DNA of 64,000 bases from BP-464 sp963825415 (GTDB taxonomy: Bacteria; Actinomycetota; Thermoleophilia; Solirubrobacterales; Solirubrobacteraceae): contig CAWGTD010000003.1 of assembly GCA_963825415.1 (NCBI GenBank), forward strand, positions 868,001 through 932,000. Reading direction: 5' to 3'. A program made the position numbers and the translations under genes. Each line of letters starts with the position of its first letter. Positions within the stretch are counted from its first letter, which is position 1. Shown in pieces: positions 8,180 through 17,375 of this stretch. The notes beneath the pieces were generated by a model. That model was not told the DNA's origin and ran no database searches. It saw only the letters and a program-made list of their open reading frames with translations.

Positions 8180-9154
8180 TCAGCGCGCGCGGTCCCAGGC
8201 CTTCAGCTGAGCGAGCGGGTCGACCGGCTTGCTCTTCGAGTTCACCCGCCAGCCGCCAAGCCACATCTCGAAGTGCAGGTGCGGCCCGGTGGCGTCGCCG
8301 GTGCTGCCCACGCGACAGATCGGAGCGCCCGCGGCCACGACCTGGCCGGCCTCGGCGCCGAACGAGTTCTTCTGGCAGTGCGCGTAGAAGAACGAGCGGC
8401 CGTCGTTGGCCTGCTCGACCACGTAGTAGCCGGCCGCGTGCGCCTGGTGGTCGGTGGAGGTGATGACACCCGCCACCGGCGCGACGACCTGCGTGCCCGC
8501 TGCGGCCGGGATGTCGACGCCCTGGTGGCTGTAGCCCTTGCGCGGGGTACCGAAGGGGTCGCCGTAGCTGTGCGTGCCGGCGACCGGGAACACGCCGCCG
8601 GGTAGCACCGGGCCGACGACCGGAGGCAACGTGACGGGCGCCGGGGTCGGCGCGGGCGCGGCGGTGACGACGAGCGTGCTGCGCCCGGACGCATGCGCGA
8701 GGCGCTTGAGGACGTGGTTGTGGCTGTCGCGTGCATGCGCGCGTACGAGGTATGAGCCGGCCGCCAGCTTGACGCGGCGCGGCCAGGCCACGCTGAAGGT
8801 GCGGCCGGTGCGAATGCGGCCGAGGACGATCCGCGCCACCGGCCTGTTGCCCGGCATGGCGAGGACGACGACTCGAGCCGTCACCCTGCGCTCCCCGCGC
8901 TCGTCGATGCGCAGGCTGATGCGCGGCGCGCCGGTCCCGGCGCGCAACGGCGACGCGACGCTCAGCCTGGCGACCGGCCGCACCACCTTCGCGCGAGCGA
9001 GGCTGGCGCCGAACTGCGTCCCGCCCGACGCGGGCGCGGAGGGTGCGGCCGCGAGGTCGTCGGCGTTGGTCCCGCCACCGGTCGCGGCCATCGCGGTACC
9101 GGCTCCTGTGACAAACAGGAGCACGAGGAGGATGGCCGGGACGAAACGCCGCAT
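8180..9154 (-). CDS. M23-family metallopeptidase (exported peptidoglycan endopeptidase)
   Basis: 324 aa. Signal peptide (MRRFVPAILLVLLFVTGAGTAMA), a region rich in Ala/Thr to about residue 75, an Ig-like all-beta segment, and an LytM/M23 catalytic domain from about 190. The zinc site is visible: H in SHQGVDIP (HxxxD), and the HLHF motif in GPHLHFEMW; the third His is the HxH first histidine. The family cuts peptide cross-links in peptidoglycan, outside the membrane. The catalytic residues are all present, so it is likely active rather than a degenerate EnvC-type activator. Upstream lies a 92-bp leader with hairpin potential. Confidence 0.88.
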   Translation of the reverse strand: MRRFVPAILLVLLFVTGAGTAMAATGGGTNADDLAAAPSAPASGGTQFGASLARAKVVRPVARLSVASPLRAGTGAPRISLRIDERGERRVTARVVVLAMPGNRPVARIVLGRIRTGRTFSVAWPRRVKLAAGSYLVRAHARDSHNHVLKRLAHASGRSTLVVTAAPAPTPAPVTLPPVVGPVLPGGVFPVAGTHSYGDPFGTPRKGYSHQGVDIPAAAGTQVVAPVAGVITSTDHQAHAAGYYVVEQANDGRSFFYAHCQKNSFGAEAGQVVAAGAPICRVGSTGDATGPHLHFEMWLGGWRVNSKSKPVDPLAQLKAWDRAR

Positions 9155-9246
9155 CTCCAGGAGCTTCGGCCCGGCAGGCGGCCCGCTGCAGGCTTGGGCC
9201 CACAGAGTGGAGCTTCCTGCTCGGAAGCCTCCTCAAAGCTGCGCAA
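9155..9246 (-). promoter_or_regulatory. Structured 92-bp leader between helicase and M23 peptidase genes
   Basis: Non-coding gap upstream of the M23 peptidase. It holds a 6-bp perfect hairpin (GCTTCC 9212-9217, loop 9218-9222, GGAAGC 9223-9228) and two copies of GGAGCTTC (9160-9167 and 9209-9216). It could be the helicase terminator or a 5' regulatory leader. I could not match it to a known riboswitch class by eye. Confidence 0.3.
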
Positions 9247-11526
9247 CTAGGCGCCCAGCATGCGCGCCATCAGCTCCAGCGCGCCGGGCTTCGACAGCGG
9301 CTCGTTGAGGTTGCCGCACTTGGGCGACTGCACGCAGGACGGGCAGCCGCTCTCGCACGGGCAGTCGGCGATCAGGCGGTGCGCGTCGTCGACGAGGCGC
9401 TCGAAGCACAGAAAGCCCTGGCGCGTGATCCCGACCCCGCCCGGGTGGCCGTCGTAGATGAAGATCGTGGGGCGGCCGGTCTGCGGGTGTGCGTTGGTCG
9501 ACAGCCCGCCGATGTCCCAGCGGTCGCACATCGCCAGCAGCGGCAGCACGGCGATCTGGGAGTGCTCTGCCGCGTGCAGCGCGCCGAGCAGCTTCTCCAA
9601 CGGGAACTCGCGGGCCGGCAGCTCCTCGTCGAGCTCGTACCACAGCGCCTGGGTGGTGAACCGGGTCTGCGGAAGGTCGAGCGCCTGGAGGTCGAGCACC
9701 TCGTGGTCGGGCAGGCGCTTGCGCTGGTAGGCGAGCACCTGCTCGGTCACCGTGACCGTCCCGAAGCTGAGCGTCACGCCGAGGCACTCGCGCTGGTCGA
9801 GCAGTCGCTCGATGTACGTGTCCGTCTCCTTCTTGGGCTGCGTGTACCAGGCGCCCTCGAACGGCCGGACCACCGCCCGCCGCGCCTCGAGGTCGAGCTC
9901 GACGACCTCGTAGGAGCGCCCGAGGTGCAGGTAGATCGCTCCCTCGTGGGTCGTGCTGTGCGCTCGCGTCGCCTCGACCGTCCCCAGCAGCTCGCCGTTG
10001 ATCGCGTCCATCACGGCGAACGCGTCGGGCGCGGCGGAGCGCAGCGATACGTGCGCGGCCGGGTAGTCCTCGGGCCGGCGCAGCACGAAGCGCCCGCGGC
10101 GGCGGACGAGCTCTCCGCCCGCCTCCAGCGCCTCGGCGTGAGCGAGCAGGCGCGGGCCCAGGAACTCCTCGTCGGCCTCCTCGAGCGGCCCCTCGTGCGC
10201 GGCACACAGCAGGTGGCCGTGGTGGATGTGCTCGTTCTCGTGGTCGAGGATCGCGGCCTCGACGGGACGGTCGAGGAACTCGTCGGGGTGGCGGCAGAAG
10301 AACTGGTCCAGCGCGTCCTCCCCGGCGATGTAGACCGCCAGGCCGCGGCCGCGGCGCCCCGCCCGCCCCCACATCTGGCGCAGCGATGCCACGGTCCCCG
10401 GGAATGTGACGACGACGGCGGCGTCCAGCGCGCCGATGTCGATCCCGAGCTCGAGAGCGTCGGTGGTGATGACCGCCAACAGCTCGCCGCGAACGAGCCG
10501 GCCCTCGATCTCGCGACGCTGTTGGGCCGTGTAACCGGCGCGATACGGCGCGACGCGGTCGGCGAGCTCGGGCGCCTCGGCTGTGAGCCGGTCGGCGGTG
10601 ATCTTCGCCACCAGCTCGACGGCCTTGCGCGACTTGATGAAGCAGATCGTCCTCGCGCCGCCGGTGATCAGCTCGAACAACAGGTCGGCCGCCTCGCCCA
10701 GCGAGCTGCGGCGCGTCTGCAGCGCCTCGTCGAGCACGGGCGGGTTCCACATCGCGATCTGGCGGCGGGCGCTCGGCGAGCCGTCACGATCGACCAGCGC
10801 GATGTCGTCGAGGCCGGTGAGCCGCTCGGCGAGCTCGACGGGGTTGGCGATCGTCGCCGAGGCGAGCAGCACGCGCGGCTCGGTGCCGTAGGCGGCGGCG
10901 ATGCGGCGCAGCCGCCGGATCACGTTGGCGACGTGGGAGCCGAACACGCCGCGGTAGACGTGGGCCTCGTCGATCACGACGACCGCGAGGTTGGTGAACA
11001 GGTCGCCCCACGCCCGGTGGTTGGGCAGGATCCCGACGTGGAGCATGTCCGGATTCGTGAGCACGAGGTTCGCCCGCCGCCGGATCGCCGCGCGGTCCTC
11101 GCGGGGCGTGTCGCCGTCGTAGATCGCGGGGCGCACCTGGCGGTGCAGCCCGAACGCGTGCAGCGCCCGCGCCTGGTCCTGGGCCAGCGCCTTGGTCGGA
11201 TACAGGTACATCGCGCGGGCGCGTGGATCGCGGCACAGCACGTCCAGCGTCGGCAGGTTGAAGCACAACGATTTCCCCGACGCCGTGCCCGTGGTGACGA
11301 TCGTGGGCCCCGCCCAGGCCGCCTCGAGCGCCAGGGCCTGATGCTCGTAGAGCGCGTCGATGCCGGCTTCGGCGAGCGCGGCGCGCACGTCGGGATGGAC
11401 GCTCGCGGGCACGTCGGCGAGCTCGGCCGGCCGCGCGCCCTCGAACGCCTCGCGCACCAGGCGACCGTCGTCGCGGCCGTCGTCCAGCAGCCCGCTCCAG
11501 GGCTCGATCGTGCGCGCGACGGCCAT
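9247..11526 (-). CDS. mrfA: MrfA/YprA-type DEAD/DEAH-box helicase with DUF1998
   Basis: 759 aa, close to the usual length of the family. Walker A TGTASGKS (79-86), DEAH box at D186-H189 (VIDEAHVYRG), SAT motif (LLASATIANP), and a second RecA lobe with FIKSRKAVEL, VITTDALELGIDIG and QMWGRAGRRG. The C-terminal DUF1998 region has the four-Cys cluster CPCESGCPSCVQSPKCGN that binds zinc. In Bacillus subtilis MrfA acts with the exonuclease MrfB in repair of mitomycin adducts; no mrfB-like gene is next to it here. Cytosolic, DNA-acting. Confidence 0.88.
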   Translation of the reverse strand: MAVARTIEPWSGLLDDGRDDGRLVREAFEGARPAELADVPASVHPDVRAALAEAGIDALYEHQALALEAAWAGPTIVTTGTASGKSLCFNLPTLDVLCRDPRARAMYLYPTKALAQDQARALHAFGLHRQVRPAIYDGDTPREDRAAIRRRANLVLTNPDMLHVGILPNHRAWGDLFTNLAVVVIDEAHVYRGVFGSHVANVIRRLRRIAAAYGTEPRVLLASATIANPVELAERLTGLDDIALVDRDGSPSARRQIAMWNPPVLDEALQTRRSSLGEAADLLFELITGGARTICFIKSRKAVELVAKITADRLTAEAPELADRVAPYRAGYTAQQRREIEGRLVRGELLAVITTDALELGIDIGALDAAVVVTFPGTVASLRQMWGRAGRRGRGLAVYIAGEDALDQFFCRHPDEFLDRPVEAAILDHENEHIHHGHLLCAAHEGPLEEADEEFLGPRLLAHAEALEAGGELVRRRGRFVLRRPEDYPAAHVSLRSAAPDAFAVMDAINGELLGTVEATRAHSTTHEGAIYLHLGRSYEVVELDLEARRAVVRPFEGAWYTQPKKETDTYIERLLDQRECLGVTLSFGTVTVTEQVLAYQRKRLPDHEVLDLQALDLPQTRFTTQALWYELDEELPAREFPLEKLLGALHAAEHSQIAVLPLLAMCDRWDIGGLSTNAHPQTGRPTIFIYDGHPGGVGITRQGFLCFERLVDDAHRLIADCPCESGCPSCVQSPKCGNLNEPLSKPGALELMARMLGA

Positions 11527-11536
11527 GCGTTTGAAC

Positions 11537-12634
11537 CTATCGGTCGCGTCGAGCCCGGCGGGACCGCCACCAGCCGCGAAGCCGCACCCACCAGCTTTCG
11601 TTCGACGAGCGCCAGCGCGCGGGCGGCGGGACCGTCGCTCGGACCATCGCCACCCAGTCGTCGAGCGGCAGCTCGCCGCTGATCAGCCGGGCCAGCCCGC
11701 TGGTCACCGGCGCGTCGACGTCCGCCGCGGCGAGCGCGCGCGCGAGCAAGGGGACGGACTCCAGCGATTCGACGGCCTGGCCGATGCGCGCCGGGATCTC
11801 CGTGCTCGGCACGCCCTCGGCGAGCAGCTCGCCGGCGCGCCGGTTGCGGCTCTGCGGGGCCAGCGCGGTGGCCACGAGGTCGCCGGTCCCGGCGAGGCCG
11901 ATCAATGACTCCGGGCGTGCGCCCTGCGCCTCGGCGAAGCGCCAGACCTCGGCGAAGATGTGTCCGGCGGCGGCCCCGGCGGCGTTGAGACCCTGCCGCT
12001 CGGTGGCGCCGGCGGCCAGCGCCGCGGCGTTCTTCGCCGCGCCCGCCAGCTCGACGCCGACCGGGTCGTTGGACAGCTCGCAGACCACGCCCGCGCGCGT
12101 GAAGATCCGCTGGAGCGTGGTGCCCAGCTCCTCGGAGGTCGAGGCGGCGACCAGCCCCGCGCCCTCGTTGACCATCTCGTCCGCGTGCGCCGGGCCGCCG
12201 ATCACGGCCACGCGTCGCGCCCCGAAATGCTGGGTCAGGACGACGCTCGGGGCGATACCCGTTGGCGGCACGAGTCCCTTGGCCAGTGAGACGACCGCGG
12301 CCCGCCGGCCCAGGCCGTGGCCCGACAGGGCACCGATGACCTCGTCCAGCCCGCGCGACGGCACGGCCAGGAAGACCACGTCGGCGCGGGCGAGGCTGCT
12401 GCCGAAGGGCTCCACCCGCAGCTCGCGCGGCAGGTCGACGCCCGGCAGGTAGACGGCGTTGGTGCCGTCGGCGGCGAGCCGCTCGGCCTGCTCGGTGGTG
12501 CGGGTCTGGAGCGTCGTCCGTACCCCGCTGCGGGCCAGCAGGACCGCCACCGCCGTCCCGAACGATCCGGCCCCCACGACGGCCGCCCGCCGCGCGCGCG
12601 GCGGGGTGGCGCGGGACGGCTGGCGTTCGGGCAC
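11537..12634 (-). CDS. gpsA: NAD(P)-dependent glycerol-3-phosphate dehydrogenase
   Basis: 365 aa. N-terminal dinucleotide-binding motif GAGSFGTAVAVLLARSG, the signature FLAVPSRGL and VSLAKGL, and the catalytic Lys in ELAGAAKNAAALAAG, all typical of GpsA; GDLVATALAPQSRNRRAGELLAEG is the second family block. It reduces dihydroxyacetone phosphate to sn-glycerol 3-phosphate for phospholipid synthesis in the cytosol. The first 14 residues and the last 25 (Arg/Trp-rich) extend beyond the common core. It is followed 10 bases later by the helicase gene and preceded by glycerate kinase. Confidence 0.92.
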   Translation of the reverse strand: MPERQPSRATPPRARRAAVVGAGSFGTAVAVLLARSGVRTTLQTRTTEQAERLAADGTNAVYLPGVDLPRELRVEPFGSSLARADVVFLAVPSRGLDEVIGALSGHGLGRRAAVVSLAKGLVPPTGIAPSVVLTQHFGARRVAVIGGPAHADEMVNEGAGLVAASTSEELGTTLQRIFTRAGVVCELSNDPVGVELAGAAKNAAALAAGATERQGLNAAGAAAGHIFAEVWRFAEAQGARPESLIGLAGTGDLVATALAPQSRNRRAGELLAEGVPSTEIPARIGQAVESLESVPLLARALAAADVDAPVTSGLARLISGELPLDDWVAMVRATVPPPARWRSSNESWWVRLRGWWRSRRARRDR

Positions 12635-12658
12635 GTCGGCGAGGGTATCCAGACCCGC

Positions 12659-13654
12659 CTAGGCGCGGCCTTCCAGGATGTCGTGGGCGAGGGCCTCGCC
12701 GGCGTCCTGCAGCGCCGCCGCCGTGCCGGCTTCGCGCACCGTCTGGAGATCGAGGATGCGGCGGTCGAAGAGGTCAAGCGCGTCGGTGCCGACGATCGCG
12801 TGGGCCGGCACCCCGGCCTGCCGGGCGCGAATCGCAACCTCGGCGGCCGCCTTGCCCTCCAGCGTCGTGCGGTCCAGGCGCCCCTCGCCGGTCACGACCG
12901 CCCGTGCCGCCCGCATGCGCGCGTCGAAGCCCAGGGCGGAGAGCACGAATGCGGCACCGGGCTCCAGCCGCGCGCCGAACTTCGCCCACAGGCCCCCGCT
13001 GAGCCCGCCCGCGGCGCCGGTGAGCGGCACCCCGCGTGGATCGCGCGGCAGCTCGAGGGCCAGCCGGTCCAACCGCGCCGCCAGCCGCGCGACCGTCGCC
13101 TCGTCGGCGCCCTTCTGCGGGGAGTAGCGCACGGCCGCCTCCTCGAACGGGGTCCGCACGTCGCAGAGCACCACCAGCGCCGCGCCGCCCAGGCCGCCCG
13201 CCTCCTCGATCGCGGCGATCGCGCCGGCGCCGCCGTCGGTGGTCGCGCTGCCGCCCGCGGCGAGCAGGATCAGCGGGGCGCCGGCCTCGGCCGCGGCCAC
13301 GACCAGCTCGCCGATCCCGCGGCTCGACGCCGCCTCGGGGTCGCGGTCGCGCTCGGCGACCAGATCCAGGCCGCCGGCCTGGGCGACCTCGACCACGGCG
13401 ATCGCCCCGTCGTCGAGCAATGCGAACCCGGCCCGCAGCGGGCGGCCCAGCGGGTCGCTGACGTCGGCGGCGGCCGTCTCGCCTCCCAATGCCGTGAGCA
13501 GGACCTCCATCGTGCCCTCACCGCCGTCGGCGACGGGGAGGAGGTCGGGCGGCTCGAGCCCGCCGCGTTCCAGGCCGCGGCCGATGGCGCCCGCCACCTC
13601 GGTGGCGCGCAACGTACCCTTGAAGGCGTCAGGAGCGACGAGGACCGGTGGCAC
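12659..13654 (-). CDS. Glycerate kinase (GlxK/GarK family)
   Basis: 331 aa. Opens VLVAPDAFKGTLRATEVAGAIGRG, the family's N-terminal signature, followed by PVADGGEGT and later LLAAGGSATTDGGAGA and VTGEGRLDRTTLEGKA, the conserved blocks of the type-I glycerate kinase fold (PF02595). It phosphorylates D-glycerate with ATP to 2- or 3-phosphoglycerate; the position depends on subfamily and cannot be read here. GTG start at 13654 overlaps the start of the divergent LigD-type gene by 7 bp (13648-13654), so the two promoters must lie inside each other's coding region. Confidence 0.9.
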   Translation of the reverse strand: MPPVLVAPDAFKGTLRATEVAGAIGRGLERGGLEPPDLLPVADGGEGTMEVLLTALGGETAAADVSDPLGRPLRAGFALLDDGAIAVVEVAQAGGLDLVAERDRDPEAASSRGIGELVVAAAEAGAPLILLAAGGSATTDGGAGAIAAIEEAGGLGGAALVVLCDVRTPFEEAAVRYSPQKGADEATVARLAARLDRLALELPRDPRGVPLTGAAGGLSGGLWAKFGARLEPGAAFVLSALGFDARMRAARAVVTGEGRLDRTTLEGKAAAEVAIRARQAGVPAHAIVGTDALDLFDRRILDLQTVREAGTAAALQDAGEALAHDILEGRA

Positions 13655-14658
13655 CCAGCGAGTACACCATGATCGAGGTGGCCGGCCGGGAGGTCCGGGT
13701 GTCCTCGCCCGGCAAGATCTACTTCCCCAAGCCGGGTTTTACGAAGCTCGACCTGGTCGAGTACTACGTGCGTTGCGCCGATGCCGTCCTCGTCGGGGTG
13801 CGCGACCGGCCGACGACGCTCAAGCGCTGGCGCGACGGGGTGGAGGGCGAGGTCTTCTTCCAGAAGCGCGTGCCGAAGGGCGCGCCGGAGTGGCTGGAGA
13901 CGGCGACCGTGACGTTCCCGTCGGGCCGCAGCGCGACCGAGCTGTGCCCGGTCGACGCCGCGCACCTGGTGTGGGCGGCGAATCTCGGCAACATCGACTT
14001 CAACCCGTGGCCGTCGCGCCGCCGCGACCTCGAGCACCCCGACGAGCTGCGCATCGACCTCGACCCGATGCCGGACGTTCCATGGAGCGAGGTGCGCGAC
14101 GTCGCAATGTGCGTCAAGGACGTGCTCGACGAGCACGAGTGCGTCGGCTGGCCGAAGACCAGCGGCTCGCGCGGAATCCACGTCTACGTACGGCTCGAGA
14201 CCGACTTCAGCTTCCTCGAGGTGCGCCGCGCAGCGCTCGCGCTCGCCCGCGAGGTGGAGCGCCGCCTGCCGGGCCGCGCGACGTCGAAGTGGTGGAAGGA
14301 GGAGCGCGTCGGGGTGTTCCTCGACTACAACCAGAACGCGCGCGACCGCACGATCGCCAGCGCCTACAGCGTGCGCGCGGTGGCCGACGCGCGGGTTTCG
14401 TGCGGCCTGTCGTGGGACGAGGTTCCCGACGTCGAGGCCGAGGACTTCAGGCTCGACACAGTGCCCGACCGGCTCGACAAGATCGGCGATCCGATCGGGG
14501 ACATCGACGCGCACCCGTGTCGGCTCGACGCCTTGCTCGCCCTGTCGCAGCGCGACGAGGAGCAGGGCCTGGGCGACGCGCCGTGGCCGCCGAACTTCCC
14601 CAAGATGCCCGGCGAGCCCAAGCGCGTGCAGCCCAGCCGCGCGCGCTCGGACAAGTGA
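13648..14658 (+). CDS. LigD-type NHEJ polymerase/primase domain protein
   Basis: 336 aa. Matches the stand-alone polymerase (POL) domain of LigD: VSSPGKIYFPKPGFTKLDLVEYY near the start, DLDPMPD with the two catalytic aspartates (RIDLDP), KTSGSRGIHVYV, and FLDYNQNARDRTIASAYSVR toward the end. The family extends DNA ends with ribo- or deoxynucleotides in Ku/LigD non-homologous end joining. No ligase or nuclease domain is fused. A separate ATP-dependent ligase lies 1.7 kb away (16396-17334, opposite strand). GTG 13648 is preferred over ATG 13669 because gagg lies at the right distance. Confidence 0.9.
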   Translation: MAPSEYTMIEVAGREVRVSSPGKIYFPKPGFTKLDLVEYYVRCADAVLVGVRDRPTTLKRWRDGVEGEVFFQKRVPKGAPEWLETATVTFPSGRSATELCPVDAAHLVWAANLGNIDFNPWPSRRRDLEHPDELRIDLDPMPDVPWSEVRDVAMCVKDVLDEHECVGWPKTSGSRGIHVYVRLETDFSFLEVRRAALALAREVERRLPGRATSKWWKEERVGVFLDYNQNARDRTIASAYSVRAVADARVSCGLSWDEVPDVEAEDFRLDTVPDRLDKIGDPIGDIDAHPCRLDALLALSQRDEEQGLGDAPWPPNFPKMPGEPKRVQPSRARSDK

Positions 14659-14734
14659 GCACGCGCCACGAGTAATCGCGACAGGCGCTGACCTACGACC
14701 GGACGCGTGCGGCCGGCCCCTCGGTCCTCCTGGA

Positions 14735-16370
14735 TCAAGCCGGGTTGATCTCGGCGGCCTCCGCGAGCAACTCCTGCCCGCGCTGGGGGTCGCCGGCCTC
14801 GATGGCCAGCCGGCCCGCGGCGGCCAGTGTCCAGGCCAGCGCCCGCCGCACGTCGTGGTGCTCGGCGTCCAGCTCGCCGCGCCGCGCGGCCTCGACGTGC
14901 CAGCTCGCGTGGGCGGCGACCGCGGCATGCGTCTCGTCAGCCTCCGCCAGGCGGTCGCGCGCGTACGGCCGGACGGCTGACGCGACGCGGTAGGGCGCCG
15001 CCGGCGCGGCCGGGTCGAACGTCACCAACGCGCGGGCGACGAGCCGGTCCAGGGTCTCGCCCGGGTCGCCGATCTCGTCGAGCACGTGCCACGCGGCGTC
15101 GCGGCCGAACGCGCCGCTGAACACCGACAGCCGTCGCAGCGCCGCGCGCTCGTCGGCCGAGAGCGTGGCGTGCGCCTCGTGCAGAAGCGGCCCGATGTCC
15201 GGCCCGTCCGCGTCGAGCCCATGTCCCGCGGCGAGCTCGATCGCCAGCGGCATACCGCCCAGCCGCCCGACGACCTCCTCGCCCGTGTCGGCGCCGGCCG
15301 CTGCGGCACGCTCGGCGAACAGCTCGCGCGACGCCGCCTCGTGCAGCGGCGGCGTCTCCCATACCACCTCGCCGTGCACCCCGAGCGGCTCGCGGCTCGT
15401 CACCAGCAGGTGCGCGTCGGCGCAGCCGGCAAGCAGCAGCCGCACCAGCTCGGCGCACTCGGCCCGCATGTCGTCGCAGTTGTCGAGCAGCAGCAGCGCT
15501 CGCCGTCCGGCGAGGTACGCCACCAGCGTCTCGAACGTCGTCCGGCGCCGGTCTTCGCGCGCCCCAAGCACGGCGGCAATCGCGGCCGCGAGCCCCGCCT
15601 CGTCGGCCAACGGCCCCACGTCGACGTGCCAGACGCCCTCCGCGAACCGGTCGAGCACCTCGGCGCCGACGTGCATCGCCAGCCGCGTCTTGCCCACCCC
15701 GTGCGGCCCGACGAGCGTCACCAGCCGCCCCGTCGCCAGCAGCTCTTCGAGCTCGGCGACCTCCCGCTCGCGCCCCACGAACGTGCTGTCGTGCGAGGGC
15801 AGGTTGGTCAGGTGCGGGTGCAGCGAGGCCAGGGGCGGGAACTCCTCGGTCGAGCCCCGGCCAGAAGAGCTGGCGCACGTGCTCGGGCACGCTCAGGTCC
15901 TTGAGCCGGTGGACGCCGAGGTCGCGGACCTCCAGCTCGCCCGGCACGCGCCCCTCGACATCCTCGTAGGTCGCGTGCGAGAGCAGCACCTGGCGCCCAT
16001 GTCCGATCGCGCGCAGCCGCGCCGCGCGGTTCACCGTCGGCCCGTAGTAGTCGTCGTCGCGCATCTCGACCGGGCCGGTGTGCAGCGCCGCCCGCGTGCG
16101 GATGACGAAGCCCTCAGGCCACGACTCCTCGTCCAGCGCCCGCTGGAACGCCACCGCCCCGGCCACCGCGTCGGCCGCGTCGCCGAACACCGAGAAGATG
16201 CTGTCGCCCTCGCCGCGGGGCTTGACCACGCTGCCGCCCGTCTCGCTGATCGACCGCGCGGCCAGCTCGTCGTGGCGGGCCAGCGCCCGCCGCATCGTGT
16301 CGGGGTCGCGCTCCCACAGCCGCGTCGACCCCTCCACGTCGGTCAACAAAAAGGTGACACCGCCGGACAC
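14735..16370 (-). pseudogene. Adenylate/guanylate cyclase-NB-ARC ATPase regulator, broken by a +1 frameshift
   Basis: Two consecutive frames together make one familiar protein. Frame 1 (16370 to about 15855) is a class III nucleotide cyclase domain: FLLTDVEGSTRLWERD, GDSIFSVFGDA, ALHTGPVEMRDDDYYG, ending QLFWPG. Frame 2 (from about 15850 to 14735) is an NB-ARC-like ATPase: FVGREREVAELEELL, Walker A GPHGVGKTR, Walker B LLLLDNCDD, then winged-helix and start of TPR. The whole interval is 545 codons plus one base; dropping one G from the GGGG run at 15855-15858 joins them as WPGSTEEFPPL. The C-terminus is short compared with relatives, which carry long TPR tails. Either an assembly indel or a true lesion. 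Confidence 0.75.
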
Positions 16371-16395
16371 GGCGCGGAGTATCTCCGCCCGCGCG

Positions 16396-17334
16396 CTAGC
16401 TGTCGAGTTGCTTCAGGCTGCACTCGGCGGGCGGCTTGTCGTCGCGCCAGCGCTGGACCTTGGCGCCGTGGCGGATCCGCCCGCCCGACACGTGGTCGAA
16501 CGTGATCTCGACGACCAGCTCGGGCCGCAGCCTGATCCACTCGAGCTCGTGCGCGGGGCGCCACCGCGACGGCTCGGCCGTGCCGCGCTCCCCGGTCTCG
16601 TATGGGCGCAGCGTGTCCACCAGCGAGCGCTTCTCGGCGGCCTTGAACCCCGATGAGTGCCCGATCTCGTGCAGCTCGCCGGACTTGTCGTAGAGCCCGA
16701 GGATCAGCGAGCCGACCGTGCCCTCCTCCTTGCCCGGCCGCCAGCCCATGACCACGGTGTCGATGGTCCGCACGCGCTTGATCTTCACCATCCCCGTTCG
16801 CTCGCCCGGCCGGTATGGGCACGCCAGCTCCTTGGCCACGACGCCCTCGCCCTTGCGCAGCCATTGCTCGGCCTCGTCGGCGGTCCGCACGGCGGGCGTG
16901 ACCTCGATCCCCTTCATCGCCTCCAGAGCCGCGCGCCGCTCCTCGAAGGGCAGCTCGAGCAGCACCTCGTCGTCGCGCGCGAGCACGTCGAAGGCGATGA
17001 ACCGCGCCGGCGTCTCCTCGGCGAGCATCGCGATCCGCGAGGCCGCCGGGTGGATGCGCTGCCCCAGCCGCTCGAACTCCTGGCTGTCGTTCTCGCCGAA
17101 GATCACCAGCTCGCCGTCGAGCACGAACCGGCCGCGCGGGAAGCTGATCTCGGGGAAGTACCGCAGCAGCGGCTTGCCGTTGCGCGACTGCAGGTAGAGC
17201 TCCTCGCCGTCGACGAACGCGATCGCCCGGAAGCCGTCCCACTTGGGCTCGTAGGCCCAGCCTTCGCCTTCGGGCAGGCCCGCGCGGGAGCGCGCCAGCT
17301 GGGGGAGGACCGGAGGGGACAGGGGCAGCGCCAT
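16396..17334 (-). CDS. ATP-dependent DNA ligase (LigC-like)
   Basis: 312 aa from ATG 17334 (MALPLSPPVLPQLARS is the usual opening; the ATG 24 bases upstream at 17358 adds eight atypical residues). Motif I is YEPKWDGFRA with the AMP-accepting lysine; FVLDGELVIFG is motif III; GVVAKELACPYRPG is motif IV, and MVKIKRVRT is motif V. The OB-fold follows. It seals nicks and serves alternative end joining or base-excision repair in actinobacteria. Placed beside a LigD-type polymerase, although no Ku gene is in the window. Confidence 0.9.
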   Translation of the reverse strand: MALPLSPPVLPQLARSRAGLPEGEGWAYEPKWDGFRAIAFVDGEELYLQSRNGKPLLRYFPEISFPRGRFVLDGELVIFGENDSQEFERLGQRIHPAASRIAMLAEETPARFIAFDVLARDDEVLLELPFEERRAALEAMKGIEVTPAVRTADEAEQWLRKGEGVVAKELACPYRPGERTGMVKIKRVRTIDTVVMGWRPGKEEGTVGSLILGLYDKSGELHEIGHSSGFKAAEKRSLVDTLRPYETGERGTAEPSRWRPAHELEWIRLRPELVVEITFDHVSGGRIRHGAKVQRWRDDKPPAECSLKQLDS

Positions 17335-17356
17335 GCGGGCCGACAATATGACCTTC

Positions 17357-17375
17357 ATGGGTAGGCTGGCCTGAG
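17357..17375. promoter_or_regulatory. Candidate DtxR/IdeR-type metal box overlapping the dtxR start
   Basis: The 19-bp stretch ending one base before the ATG at 17376 contains TAGGCTGGCCTGA with the dyad AGGC-TG-GCCT (17363-17372). It agrees at about 12 of 19 positions with the actinobacterial iron-box consensus for DtxR/IdeR. Position suggests autoregulation and possible control of the divergent ligase. Assigned by eye; weak. Confidence 0.3.

Noticed and set aside
9155..9246. c-di-AMP (ydaO) riboswitch before the M23 peptidase
   Set aside because: Such peptidases are often under it, but the conserved core motifs could not be found in only 92 bp.
15841..15865. Programmed frameshift between cyclase and ATPase
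   Set aside because: No slippery heptamer with downstream structure was seen; four other breaks of the same kind make assembly error simpler.
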